Assembly (NCBI GenBank): GCA_964651045.1
Contig: CAZYVD010000003.1
Location: 25,867-89,866, forward strand
Source of the DNA: CAZYVD01 sp964651045
Lineage (GTDB): Bacteria; Zhuqueibacterota; QNDG01; DSAB01
Reading direction: 5' to 3'
DNA: 64,000 nt
This document shows, in pieces, positions 42,627 through 53,000 of this stretch. The notes beneath the pieces were generated by a model. That model was given only the letters and a program-made list of their open reading frames with translations. It made no database searches and was not told the DNA's origin. Each line of letters begins with the position of its first letter. Within the stretch, counting starts at the first letter, position 1. The translations under genes and the position numbers were made by a program.

Positions 42627-43038
42627 AGATTGATTGATACCTCCTCTCTCAATTTTTTAGTTTTTTTAATATATTAAATTTCTTCCATTAACGCAAGTTT
42701 TTTATATTAGTTTTCGTTCATTTTTCTGTGAAAATAATGTGGATAACTTTCTGATCTGCACAATTCCTCCCAATTAATTAAATTTCATATAAATCGAAAG
42801 CTTCTACCATATAAAAATATCGATCTTATCAAGTTATTACATAACAGCATAAATGCTTAATATTCTTATTATTACAAGAATTTATATTAATATAAAGCCA
42901 ATGTATTATCAATATTAATATACAAATATGTATTGATTAACCAATCTTTATTATCATTCAACAAATATTTTGTACAACCCGAATGTGCAAAAGATGTGGA
43001 TAATTATTAATCATTCTAATTTTCCCATACTTTCAATA
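42627..43038. other. Very AT-rich intergenic region with two DnaA-box consensus sites
   Basis: About 400 bases without an open frame. TGTGGATAA, the exact complement of the DnaA box TTATCCACA, occurs at 42738-42746 and 42995-43003 in the same orientation. The stretch between is almost all A/T with many ATTAATAT runs. It may hold the rpsU promoter, and it could be a replication or DnaA-controlled site. Confidence 0.4.
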
Positions 43039-44748
43039 TTACAATTTTCCAGCAACAACAACAGTCGTCTTTGCAGAAACCACAACCCCACCCATGCTGT
43101 TTAATCCTTCAATAAAAATCAAATAAATTCCCATTGGCACCTGCCTCCCCTCATCGTCTCTACCATCCCAGATCACAGAACCCTTAGAACCAGAGGGAGA
43201 TGCGCTCATGAGACCTCTAATATGCCTTCCACGAATGTCAAAAATCAGCAGATTTACCATTGATGTCTTCATGGGCAAGTTATATGATATTATTGTTACA
43301 TCATCATGGCCGTCGTCATCAGGTGAAAATGGATTTGGAGATGCATAGATAGTAGCCTTCTTTGCAACAACAGATGTGAAAATAGTATTTTCAGCACCTG
43401 GTGTAGAGCCTTCAACAGACACAGAAGATCCCCAATTAGAGCTGTCAGAAGATGACAACAACGGATTTATCCTCTCCAGAGAAAATCCATCTCCACCTCC
43501 CCAGCTATTACGATACTCAACCCTGTCTATTACCCATTCTGCAGGATCATAAAGCACCACCCAATCTTCACTGTCTCTTAGATTTGGGAATCCATTCAAT
43601 ACATAGAGGGAATTTTTCAGATATGGGAAACGATCCAGTATTGATGAATCTTCAGATATTACTGCATACCCACCATGAGGTATTTTTAACTTTGTATCAA
43701 TGAAAAACCTCTTATCAGCAGTATCGCTGTCACTTATTGCCCAGCCCGAAATATTAATATCATCTACGCCTGTATTGTAAATCTCGATCCATTCTGGTTC
43801 ATCCTCGAGCGGATCATACATTATTTCATTTATAACGACTGCCATCTTTTTAAATCCAACACAGATCTGCTCTAACAATAGATTGTTTTCCGGACGCATA
43901 TCATCTTCAAAATTAACAACAATTCCAATAATCTGAACTCCAGAACTCTGCACCTGCCAGTGAACATCTACTATTAGAGAGTCTCCACTGGATAAATAAT
44001 CCATATACAAACTCTCTATTTCCTCTCCATCATCCATACATGAATCTTCATCGATATCCCGAAAAAATGCTATTGAAAAATTCTCTGCCTGATCTGATCC
44101 ACAATTTATAATCTCGCCCGATATTACAACCTCATCCCCCCTTCTGGGCCTTGATGGATCGATCCACATACTCGAGATCATAAGATCGTGCTTCAATACT
44201 GCAATACTATTGCAAAACCCCGGAGTACCATACATCACCCTGCTGTCGCCCCAGTTCTCTGGTTCATCTCCAGCAAACAAATTTATTTTCTCATCCGAAT
44301 GTCCAGATATATTACCTGTAGAATATGCATAACTGGCTACAACAATACCAGAATCATTATATAATGTCACGACCTCAGATCTTGAATTTGACAGACCTCC
44401 ACTTCCGATTGTCGTGCCATCGATCTTGACAACTAAGGCACTCTCAGGTATTAGATTATCATATGTATTTGAAAGATTCATATAATCACCATCCAGTATC
44501 ACGCAATACTGTCCGGGAAGAAGTTTCAATCCCTCTCCAGCATCAATTATAAAATCATCTCCCGTACCATCTCCAACCCTCCATCCAGTTAGATCGATAG
44601 TATCCCTGCCGCTGAGGTTAAAAATTTCCACAAATTCATCTGTTTTGTCTGAAGTTGCTGGATCAAACATCACCTCTGTCAATATTACCTGAGAAAAAAC
44701 CCTGAACGGAATAGTGAGTATGATAAATATGATTAATACTCTACTCAT
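43039..44748 (-). CDS. Secreted lamin-tail-domain protein with FlgD-like C-terminus
   Basis: Secreted or surface protein of about 569 residues with a signal peptide (MSRVLIIFIILTIPF, cleavage near FSQ). Two lamin-tail domains are visible: residues about 20-150 (LTEVMFDPATSD, EFVEIFNLSG, DLTGWRVGDG) and about 300-420 (INEIMYDPLEDEPEWIEIYN, ISGWAISDSD). Between them is a CARDB-like Ig domain (LMISSMWIDPSRPRRGDEV). The C-terminus is a FlgD-like module with SPNPFSPDDDG and IWDGRDDEG, as in type-IX-secreted proteins. I set the start at 44748, with AAAGG upstream, over a longer frame at 44775. Possibly structural or nucleic-acid/surface binding; no enzyme motif is seen. Confidence 0.85.
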   Translation of the reverse strand: MSRVLIIFIILTIPFRVFSQVILTEVMFDPATSDKTDEFVEIFNLSGRDTIDLTGWRVGDGTGDDFIIDAGEGLKLLPGQYCVILDGDYMNLSNTYDNLIPESALVVKIDGTTIGSGGLSNSRSEVVTLYNDSGIVVASYAYSTGNISGHSDEKINLFAGDEPENWGDSRVMYGTPGFCNSIAVLKHDLMISSMWIDPSRPRRGDEVVISGEIINCGSDQAENFSIAFFRDIDEDSCMDDGEEIESLYMDYLSSGDSLIVDVHWQVQSSGVQIIGIVVNFEDDMRPENNLLLEQICVGFKKMAVVINEIMYDPLEDEPEWIEIYNTGVDDINISGWAISDSDTADKRFFIDTKLKIPHGGYAVISEDSSILDRFPYLKNSLYVLNGFPNLRDSEDWVVLYDPAEWVIDRVEYRNSWGGGDGFSLERINPLLSSSDSSNWGSSVSVEGSTPGAENTIFTSVVAKKATIYASPNPFSPDDDGHDDVTIISYNLPMKTSMVNLLIFDIRGRHIRGLMSASPSGSKGSVIWDGRDDEGRQVPMGIYLIFIEGLNSMGGVVVSAKTTVVVAGKL

Positions 44749-45015
44749 AATAAAAACCTTTATTAATAATAACAATCAATCATAAAAATATAAATTTTTT
44801 CTATATTTAAATCAACAAATTATTGCGATTTTCATTGATTTGAACACATTTTTTCTTTTTAATTTTAGATCAAAGTTTAACCGTAAATAAATCTTAAACC
44901 CTATTGATGCTTATTGCGGTCAATATACTGATGTAGTGAAAAGTGAATAGGACAAACACAACACGTAATCTTTTAGGGAAAGATACAGATGTCCTGTTTC
45001 TCATTTAATATAAAA
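44749..45015. other. AT-rich intergenic region
   Basis: About 265 bases upstream of the lamin-tail gene, presumably carrying its promoter. No open frame, repeat or recognised regulatory site is visible apart from the terminator at its left end. Confidence 0.5.
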
Positions 45016-45042
45016 CGGGGCTGTGCATTCCTCACAGCCCCG
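45016..45042 (-). terminator. Rho-independent terminator of the BNR-repeat gene
   Basis: Perfect ten-base stem CGGGGCTGTG / CACAGCCCCG around a seven-base loop; on the minus strand TTTTATATT follows. It lies 35 bases beyond the stop of the large BNR-repeat gene. Confidence 0.9.
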
Positions 45043-45076
45043 CAATTAATAATCCAGAAGCGATTAAATTGTACTT

Positions 45077-48000
45077 CTACTTCCAGTCTGGAAGACGGCC
45101 TGGAGTCCATGGAACATGTGCCTGCTCCATGGCCCTTTCCAGCTCAGGCAGTTCGCTCATGACAAGCTCTTTTAACGCCTCATAGCATGGTGTGAACTCT
45201 TCTTTTATTATTCTATATGCTTCTCTTTCATTCTTTGTAATCGGTGCTGTGGATCGAAAATGAGTGCGAGTAAGAATTCTCAATCTGTTTGATATCGATG
45301 TGGGTGGATTTTCATTATATCTCCTTATTATTGGATCACCATTGAGTACAAGCATGAGTTTCTGCAGCCTCTGCTCCATTTTCCTTACCCTCTCCATTAA
45401 CTCACCAGGAGCCGTTGGTGTTCTGTGTATCGCCTGTTTGATTGCTTCGAGTCTTTGTGAAAGCTCACCTGCCTCATTGATACATCCCTGAACTACCCTG
45501 TAGAGCTCTCCAGCGTTTTTCAGAAAATCTTCAAGCTCTTTGCGATCTTTTGCTGGAAGTGTTGTGTTATTGAGCGAAACTACTTTGAATGATGTTGGCC
45601 CGATAAGTTCTGTAATCTCTCCATTGACACTGATAGACATCGAAACCTTATACTGGCCAGGTCTGACAAGATAACCACCACCTCCCCCTCCAACAGGATT
45701 AAACTTAGTGCCAAGTCTCACTGGCCTTGTGGCCTCGGTACGGAAGTCCCATACAACCCTGTTAATCCCCTTCTTCGGTGATGTTGTTACCTTGCGAACA
45801 ATATTACCCTCATCATCAAAGATTGTAAACAACAGATACGGCTTCTCCTCATTCTCCTCCTTTCTAAGCTGATCCCATGTTGGATAGGGAATGGGTTTGC
45901 CCTCTTTTCTCAATCTTCTCTCCTTCTCCTTTCTCTTCTCTCTGAGAGTCTTCGGGGTTTTCTTCAAATAGTATGTAAACACCGCCCCCACTGGCGGATT
46001 CTTGGCAGCATAGAGTGTTGATCCCTGACCATACTTGCCAGAACTGGGGACAAAGAGAAGTGCATCCTTGATCGGAAAAAGATAAGCATCCTTTTTATAT
46101 AAATCGCTATTAAAATATCTTAACGGTGAATAATCATCTAGAATATAGAAACCTCGACCAAATGTTGCCAGCACAAGATCGCTCTCCCTTTCTTGAATGG
46201 CGATGTCCTTAACAGAAATCGTTGGAAGTCCAGACTTCAGCTTAATCCATCTGTCTCCTCCATCAATTGAGAAGAATAACCCAAATTCTGTGCCAAGAAA
46301 AAGAAGATCTGGATTAACAAAATCCTGCTCAATAGAATGAACGGGACAATTCTCAGGCAGATTGTTGGAAATAGATTTCCACGTCCTGCCCTTGTCCGTA
46401 CTCTTTAGAACATATGGTTTAAAATCATCCCTCTTATGATTGTTAAAGGTTGCAAACACTACATTAGCATCATGTTTTGATGGGCAGATATCGCTTACAT
46501 ATGTCAACTCAGGCACTCCTGGGAACTTCTCTATCTTTGTCCATGTTTTTGCATCCTCTGTAACCTGTATCAGACCGTCATCCGTTCCAGCATAAATCAG
46601 ATTCTCCTGTAGTCTCGATTCTGCCAGCGACACAATAGTTCCATAGAGCGATGTAGATGCATTCTTTGCAACAGCATCTATGCTCCATACTCTTCCCATA
46701 ACAGGAAGCTTGTTTCGATCTATCTGACGTGTAAGGTCATCACTGATAACAACCCATGAGTTTCCTCTGTCCTCGCTCCTGAATACCTTGTTTGCTGCAC
46801 AGTACAATCTTGTATTTGAATGGGGACTCACAAAGAGTGGTGTATCCCAGTTCCAGCGGTATGTATATTCTCCCTTTCTTGGTTGTGGTTTAATGTTTAT
46901 AGATTCACCACTCCTTCGATCATACCGCACCATTCCACCATATTGAGATTCTGAATAAACTATGTTTGGTTCAGCAGGATCAACAGCAGACCAGAATCCA
47001 TCCCCTCCACATGTAACAAACCAGTCTGAGTTCAGGATTCCCTGCGAACATATCGTTCTCGAAGGTCCACCCATACTGTTGTTGTCCTGGGTGCCGCCAT
47101 AGACATAGTAAAATGGAAGAGTGTTATCCACGGTAACTCTATAGAACTGGATAACAGGTAGATTTGAGATGTGCCTCCAGCTCTTTCCTTCATCATAGGT
47201 CTCATATATACCACCATCGCAGCCAATTAATAGATGTCTGGTATCATCCGGATCTACCCACAGGGCATGGTCATCTACATGACGTTTGTTATTACCAATC
47301 GGTCTCCAAGTTTTCCCTCCATCCTCACTGACCTTTCCGATCGTATCCATTGAATAGACCTTGTCTACATCCACAGGATCACAAAAAATTTCATTATAGT
47401 ACTGAGGGCTTGTAGAAACCTGTGAACTCATCTTCCTCCATGTAGCACCCCTGTCGGTCGACCTGAAGAAACCGCCCGCACCTCTCTGTGCCTCGATAAC
47501 TGCATAAATATAGTCGGGATTGACTGGCGATATTGCAAGCCCGATTGCACCCATATCACAATGCGGAAGACCCGATTTTAATTTCTCCCAACTCTTTCCT
47601 CCATCGGTTGTCTTATAAATTGCAGTCTCCGGCCCTCCATCTATCTTTGTAAATACGTGTCTTCTTCGTTGATGAGAGGCAGCATAGATCACATCGGGAT
47701 CTCTGGGATCCATCACAATATCAGACACACCTGTATTCTCACTTATTGTCAATACTGCTGTCCATGTCCTGCCACCATCTGTCGTCTTGTACAGCCCTCT
47801 TTCACCACCAGGCCCCCATACAGAACCCTCTGCAGCAACATAGACCACGTCTGAATTTCGTGGATCTATTAAAATCTTTCCGATCTGGCGGCTGTTTTTC
47901 AACCCCATGTTCTTCCATGTCCTTCCACCATTTGTGGTCTTATATACACCGTCTCCGTATCCGAGTGCCCTCTGACTGTTGTTCTCTCCAGTACCTGCCC

Positions 48001-48325
48001 ATACAACATGGTGATTGTTTGGATCCATTGCAAGGCATCCAATAGCATACGATCCATAATTCTCAAATACCGGCCTGAAAGTTGTGCCCCTGTTCTCTGT
48101 TTTCCATATGTTGCCAGAGGCCACTCCAACATAATACTCACTTGGATTATCCGGATTTACTGCAAAATCCGAAATCCTTCCAGAAGCAAATGCCGGACCA
48201 ATAGAACGAAACCTTAATCCTGAAAAAATGTTTGATGATATTTCCCCCTTTCCACTATCTTTTGCCCCCTCTGCTACAGATATAAAAAGCAGCAAAACAA
48301 TAACAAATCTTGATAGATGTTTCAT
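45077..48325 (-). CDS. Large exported BNR/Asp-box beta-propeller protein (sortilin-like)
   Basis: Exported protein of 1082 residues with a signal peptide (hydrophobic residues 6-20). Residues about 35-730 are built of BNR/Asp-box repeats, seen many times as S/T-x-D-x-G-x-T/S-W (for example TTDGGRTW, STDRGATW, SEDGGKTW, SEDRGNSW and STDKGRTW), giving two beta-propellers of the Vps10/sortilin type. Residues about 770-950 include a coiled, basic KEKERRLRKEGK stretch and a beta-domain (GQYKVSMSISVNG). The end is helical. Similar proteins in Bacteroidota and Acidobacteria are called glycosyl hydrolase or sortilin-like, usually without known activity. No catalytic residues are clear. A terminator follows. 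Confidence 0.85.
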   Translation of the reverse strand: MKHLSRFVIVLLLFISVAEGAKDSGKGEISSNIFSGLRFRSIGPAFASGRISDFAVNPDNPSEYYVGVASGNIWKTENRGTTFRPVFENYGSYAIGCLAMDPNNHHVVWAGTGENNSQRALGYGDGVYKTTNGGRTWKNMGLKNSRQIGKILIDPRNSDVVYVAAEGSVWGPGGERGLYKTTDGGRTWTAVLTISENTGVSDIVMDPRDPDVIYAASHQRRRHVFTKIDGGPETAIYKTTDGGKSWEKLKSGLPHCDMGAIGLAISPVNPDYIYAVIEAQRGAGGFFRSTDRGATWRKMSSQVSTSPQYYNEIFCDPVDVDKVYSMDTIGKVSEDGGKTWRPIGNNKRHVDDHALWVDPDDTRHLLIGCDGGIYETYDEGKSWRHISNLPVIQFYRVTVDNTLPFYYVYGGTQDNNSMGGPSRTICSQGILNSDWFVTCGGDGFWSAVDPAEPNIVYSESQYGGMVRYDRRSGESINIKPQPRKGEYTYRWNWDTPLFVSPHSNTRLYCAANKVFRSEDRGNSWVVISDDLTRQIDRNKLPVMGRVWSIDAVAKNASTSLYGTIVSLAESRLQENLIYAGTDDGLIQVTEDAKTWTKIEKFPGVPELTYVSDICPSKHDANVVFATFNNHKRDDFKPYVLKSTDKGRTWKSISNNLPENCPVHSIEQDFVNPDLLFLGTEFGLFFSIDGGDRWIKLKSGLPTISVKDIAIQERESDLVLATFGRGFYILDDYSPLRYFNSDLYKKDAYLFPIKDALLFVPSSGKYGQGSTLYAAKNPPVGAVFTYYLKKTPKTLREKRKEKERRLRKEGKPIPYPTWDQLRKEENEEKPYLLFTIFDDEGNIVRKVTTSPKKGINRVVWDFRTEATRPVRLGTKFNPVGGGGGGYLVRPGQYKVSMSISVNGEITELIGPTSFKVVSLNNTTLPAKDRKELEDFLKNAGELYRVVQGCINEAGELSQRLEAIKQAIHRTPTAPGELMERVRKMEQRLQKLMLVLNGDPIIRRYNENPPTSISNRLRILTRTHFRSTAPITKNEREAYRIIKEEFTPCYEALKELVMSELPELERAMEQAHVPWTPGRLPDWK

Positions 48326-48369
48326 GACTACTCCTCCAATAAAATGTTTAAATTTATCTTATAGTATAG

Positions 48370-49482
48370 CTATTTTAGAGATATTCTGCAACTCCTTTTC
48401 AGCAAAATCATTGAGAGATCATCGCTCTGGGCAGCATCTCCCCGATGTTTTTCTACCTCTGAAACAAGGCTTTCTCCGGCCTCTATTGCCGATAAAGTGT
48501 TCATCTTTGAGAAAACTTTAAATAGTCTCTCCTCACCAAATAATTTTCCATTCGCATCCCTTGCCTCTGTCAAACCATCCGAATAAACAAGAATCATTCC
48601 TCCCTCCTTTACCCTTATCCTCTGCTCAAAAAATGAAGAGCCTGGAATTAGTCCAAGTGCAGGTCCGCCCTTATCAAGAAACTCTATTTCTCCCTCATCC
48701 AACACAACAGGCGGTATGTGTCCGGCATTTAATATTCTCAGATTATCAGAATCCCTTAATATCTCAATGCATATAAATGATATAAACCTTGTAGGCATGC
48801 CGTCACGACAAAATATCTCGTTTAGCTTCTGGCCAAGCCTGCTTAGAGACTTCAATCCTGGAGCTATCGCACGAACAGTGGCCTGAAGTTTTGCCATAAA
48901 CAATGCCGCACCCAGCCCCTTGCCAGCAACATCTGCAAGAATGAGACAGAGCCTTCCATCATCCTCTGCAATATAATCCACCAGATCTCCACCAACTTCA
49001 TTTGCAGGTCTATTAAAAAGCCATATCTCCCATCCACTCAATTCAGGACAACTCTGCGGAATCAAGGCATTCTGCACAACCCTGCCAGCCTCGAGTTCAT
49101 ACTTTGCAAGCAGCTTATCCTTCAGCTCCAGAGTCAATATTAAAAGCAAAATAATATAACCAACAACCTTAAATTCTAAGGAGTAACTATTGTGTGATAT
49201 TCGAAAACCGCCCAGTACGAAGATTAAACTAATGACAAGCAGCACCCTTCTTGCAGGTGAAAGTTTCAAAATTAGACTCTTTAAAATAAATAGATTCCTC
49301 GCGAACCACCTCTTGATACGCCCCATTGATTCAAGCTTTTCTTTTGTAGCTCGGTCGAGGTAAAATTCATATATCTCATTCAACTCCTGCAGGATCTTAC
49401 TCCTGATTTCGCTTTTATGGAAGTCTTCCCAGATAACTCTAAAAATCCTGTCTCCCCCGCTCTTTTTCCCATCACCTCTCAT
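48370..49482 (-). CDS. Membrane-associated SpoIIE/RsbU-type PP2C phosphatase
   Basis: Serine/threonine phosphatase of 370 residues. Residues about 70-120 hold two hydrophobic segments (VLLVISLIFVLGGF and VGYIILLLILTLEL), so it is inner-membrane anchored. The PP2C/SpoIIE domain (about 145-365) keeps all metal Asp motifs: GGDLVDYI, LADVAGKGLGAA, YSDGLTEARD and SDDLSMIL. No sensory PAS/GAF domain is present. Such enzymes usually dephosphorylate an anti-anti-sigma factor to release a sigma factor; no STAS or anti-sigma gene is nearby. The ATG overlaps the end of the flavoprotein gene by four bases, so it is translated together with it. Last gene of the seven-gene run. Confidence 0.88.
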   Translation of the reverse strand: MRGDGKKSGGDRIFRVIWEDFHKSEIRSKILQELNEIYEFYLDRATKEKLESMGRIKRWFARNLFILKSLILKLSPARRVLLVISLIFVLGGFRISHNSYSLEFKVVGYIILLLILTLELKDKLLAKYELEAGRVVQNALIPQSCPELSGWEIWLFNRPANEVGGDLVDYIAEDDGRLCLILADVAGKGLGAALFMAKLQATVRAIAPGLKSLSRLGQKLNEIFCRDGMPTRFISFICIEILRDSDNLRILNAGHIPPVVLDEGEIEFLDKGGPALGLIPGSSFFEQRIRVKEGGMILVYSDGLTEARDANGKLFGEERLFKVFSKMNTLSAIEAGESLVSEVEKHRGDAAQSDDLSMILLKRSCRISLK

Positions 49483-50054
49483 CTTTTAATCCTCTTTAAC
49501 AGCCATGCCATATTCTGGCCAAGCACTCTCATGGTTTCAATTCCCTCATCGTCTGACTGCACATCACCCGCCTTTCCTCCAATTCCAAGATTCCAGTATG
49601 TCGATCCAGGCACAATCATCTGGCTTATGAGGAAAAAATGGTTGATTGTGTCAAAAACATGTAATGAACCTGCTCTCCTGACAGCAACTACTGCAGCCCC
49701 TACCTTACCCTTAAACATATGGTCGTTACCACGCGCAACAAAACCGGCCCTGTCTATCAGAGCCTTCATTTCGGCAGTTACATCTGTAAAATATGTTGGG
49801 GAGCCAAGAACTATTCCATCTGCCTCGATCATCTTTTCAATATAATCATTGACTGCATCCTCCTCTATTGAACACCTCCTGTTCTTGTTTACTCGACACT
49901 GATAGCATGCTCTGCATCCCCTAATATCCTCACCTGCCATCTGGACAATCTCTGTCTTGATCCCCTCCTTCTCCAGCTCTTTCATTACTATCTCTATGAG
50001 CAGTTTTGTATTACCGTCCCTCCTTGCACTGCCATTAAAACCTACAACCTTCAT
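49479..50054 (-). CDS. Flavodoxin-fold iron-sulfur flavoprotein
   Basis: Flavoprotein of 191 residues in the NADPH-dependent FMN reductase/Isf family. The FMN-phosphate loop is FNGSARRDGNT near the start, and GSPTYFTDVTAEMKALIDR is the second flavin loop. A compact cysteine motif Cys-x2-Cys-x2-Cys-x7-Cys (CRACYQC and a later Cys in RRCSIE) would hold a [4Fe-4S] cluster, as in the Isf electron carriers of anaerobes. It would pass electrons between a ferredoxin and an unknown acceptor, or sense redox. It lies 21 bases after the giant CHAT gene and overlaps the phosphatase gene, which ties it to both. Confidence 0.9.
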   Translation of the reverse strand: MKVVGFNGSARRDGNTKLLIEIVMKELEKEGIKTEIVQMAGEDIRGCRACYQCRVNKNRRCSIEEDAVNDYIEKMIEADGIVLGSPTYFTDVTAEMKALIDRAGFVARGNDHMFKGKVGAAVVAVRRAGSLHVFDTINHFFLISQMIVPGSTYWNLGIGGKAGDVQSDDEGIETMRVLGQNMAWLLKRIKR

Positions 50055-50074
50055 ATTGCTTCCTCCATATTAAT

Positions 50075-53000
50075 TCATCTAAAATCACCTGTTAAACAGA
50101 ATGCGGCCCATGCAGCAGGATGGCTGTCCACACTCCTCATGACCACAAGCTGAGCCATCCTGAGAGCCTCTGAACGCGAATACCCTCTTCTGAGATACCT
50201 ATAAAACCTCTTTACCATTACTGCTGTGGCAAGATCATCAACCTTCCACAGACTCGTAACAATAGATGGTGTTCCTGCAAAAATGAAACTTCTCGCCAGT
50301 CCTATAACCTCATCCCCCTTTGTAACTCTTGCCAATCCTGTTTCGCACCCACTCAGCATCACAAGAGAACAGTCCAATTTCAGACCAAAGATTTCATGTG
50401 CCTCCAGTCGACCGTCATAATCCCCCTCCTTAGACAGGAGCAAGGCGGAAAACAGCGGTGCCTCGGGCTCATAGGTTGCATGACATGCAAAATGGATCAC
50501 ATCATATCCTGCGACATTTTTTCTTACAGCATTTTCACTTGCATCTTTCCTGAAAAATGCAGATACATTTTTAAATGTTCGCCTCAGCGTTCTAACCTCC
50601 TTCTCTGCAAATGGAAGATCATAAATGCTGCTTCCAAGGTCAGGGTTGCTGAAAGCAACCACACGCCACTTATCTGGTGAGGAGTGTTTCTTATCCCCCT
50701 TTTCCAGACAATAGCCAAGAACAGTTGCACTCGGTGACAGAGAGATCGAAACCTTTTCTAATAAATACTTTCCATTTTCATCCTTTAAAGCAGAAAATGG
50801 AAGATAATGCAGTATATTGTGTGGAATAAAGACAACGTGGCTTTTAGAGCTAAAACGTTTCTCCAGGGGTTTGATTAAAATTTTGTAGAGCATCTTACTC
50901 TCTACATCTGAAGTAAGATGTGCCTCAATGTTCTCTCTAAATCTTATTACCATATCCCGAATCTCGTCCATGGAAGCATCGATCCTGTTTAACTCTATCC
51001 CGTCACGCCAGAGTTCCCAGCAAAAGATCGACTCATTTGTTAAAAAGTACTCAACAAGCAGGGTCGAATCTGGAATCATTGCCTTGATTCTCTCTTCTCT
51101 ATAAGGTCGAACATCAATAAAAGAGGCAAGCTCTGGATTCCTCTCCTGAATCGAGATGAGCAGCTGCTCGTAGACTCTCCTCCTCTCTTGCAGTGTATCT
51201 TCAAGGGCAGCAATCATATCTGTCTTGCTTTTACTGCTCTCTCCACTTCTATACAACAAGTTCAGTCGATCCTGAATCTCCCTAATTTCGAGTCTTATCC
51301 TCCTCTCTTTATCCAGCATCTCATCCTGCGCCCTGGCTAAAACTATGCTCTTATTAGCAAGTAGATCAATGAAATTTCGCGACCTGGCCCTCTCAACAAA
51401 ATTGAATGCTTCTGCAACCATATTGCGTCGATCCAGATATCTTATCACATCAATATAGAGATCCATCTTGTCATCCAGAAATCCCTGTTTGAATGCCTCT
51501 ACCTTGAGCTCTCCACGCATCTTCTCTACTATATCGACTGCTGCACGATACTCTGACATTGCCTGTTCATCCCTTCTCATCTTTGATAACAGGCCGCCAA
51601 GTTGTTTGTGAATCCTCCATTTTATCTCAGGCACAATATACCTCTCAGCCTCTACTCTTGCGCTATCGAGATACCTGAGTGCCTCCTTTTTGTTTCCTGC
51701 CAAAACATTTACGCTGCCAAGGCTGTAGAGAGAATAGATTTCATTTCGCTTATCATCTATCATTCTGGAAAGGGACAGCCCCCTCTTAAGAAAATTTATC
51801 CCCTCTTCTGCCCGATCCATGCGTACGAGAAGATCTCCCATGTTTCTGCAATCGTATGCTAGGCCCCTCCTGAAACCGAGTGTCGAATCAATAACTCCTG
51901 CTCTCCTGAATGCCTCATAGGCCTTAATAAAATCCTTCTGCTGAATGGCCACAAGCCCCATGTTCTTCAGTACTGTCGCCTGATCCTCCATGAATTGATT
52001 TTCTTCTGCTATGTCCAGAGCCTGATCCTCAAATCTGGCTGCCTTTGTAAAATCTCCGAGTCCAAGATAAATCAATCCCATTGTACTCTTTGCAACTGCC
52101 AGCATCTTTTTGTTATCCATCTGTCTGAAAACCTCTATTGCCTTTTTCTGATATGATAGGGCATTTCTGTAATCGCCAATCTTACAGTAAACATTTGCAC
52201 TGTGCTGTAACGTTTGTGCAATATGCTCTCTCATATTAAGCTCGTTGTAGATTTCACTGCTCTTCTGCTGGTATTTCAATGCGTCAATATATTTTGTAAG
52301 CTTTTCACAGGCCACGCCAAGAAGTTGATAACCTGCAGCCATCTCTATTCTTTCTCTTCTCATCAGGTCTGAAAATGATTTCAAAACTGAAATTCCATGC
52401 AAAAGATCCCTCCTCGCCTCCCAATACCTATCTTTTTCCAACTCAAATCTTCCCCTCCTTATTAGTGCCCTTCCCATGCCTAAACTATCACTATTTTCAA
52501 TGTATATATCAAGTGCCTTCTGGATCGATTCAATGGCATCATCGTATCTTCTTGCTGCCTCAAAAATAAATGCAAGCTGCTCATAATGAAGAGCAACCTC
52601 TCTAAGATTCTTCTGTTTTGATATCAAACTTATTATTTCTAGTTCGGCCACTGCAGCACTGTCATAATCATTGTTTTTAAAATATAGTGTAACAAGATTG
52701 TTAAGATTCATCATTATCTCTTTATAATCACCCCTCTGCCTTGCCTGCAGAAGCAAGACCTTCTGGTTTGGAATTGCATCTGACCACAATCCCCCATTTT
52801 TACTCGCCCTAAGAATAAGATAGCGTATCCTCCTGATCATTACAGAATCATCCATTGCCAGTGCTAAATCCAGTGCCTGCTGATAAAATTTTATGGCTTC
52901 TTTATACTCTTGCTCCTTTTCATAACCAAATCCATTTTTAATAACGCTCATTAGATTCTCTCTTGCAAACCTGATCTTATCATCAGGCTCCATACCTGTA

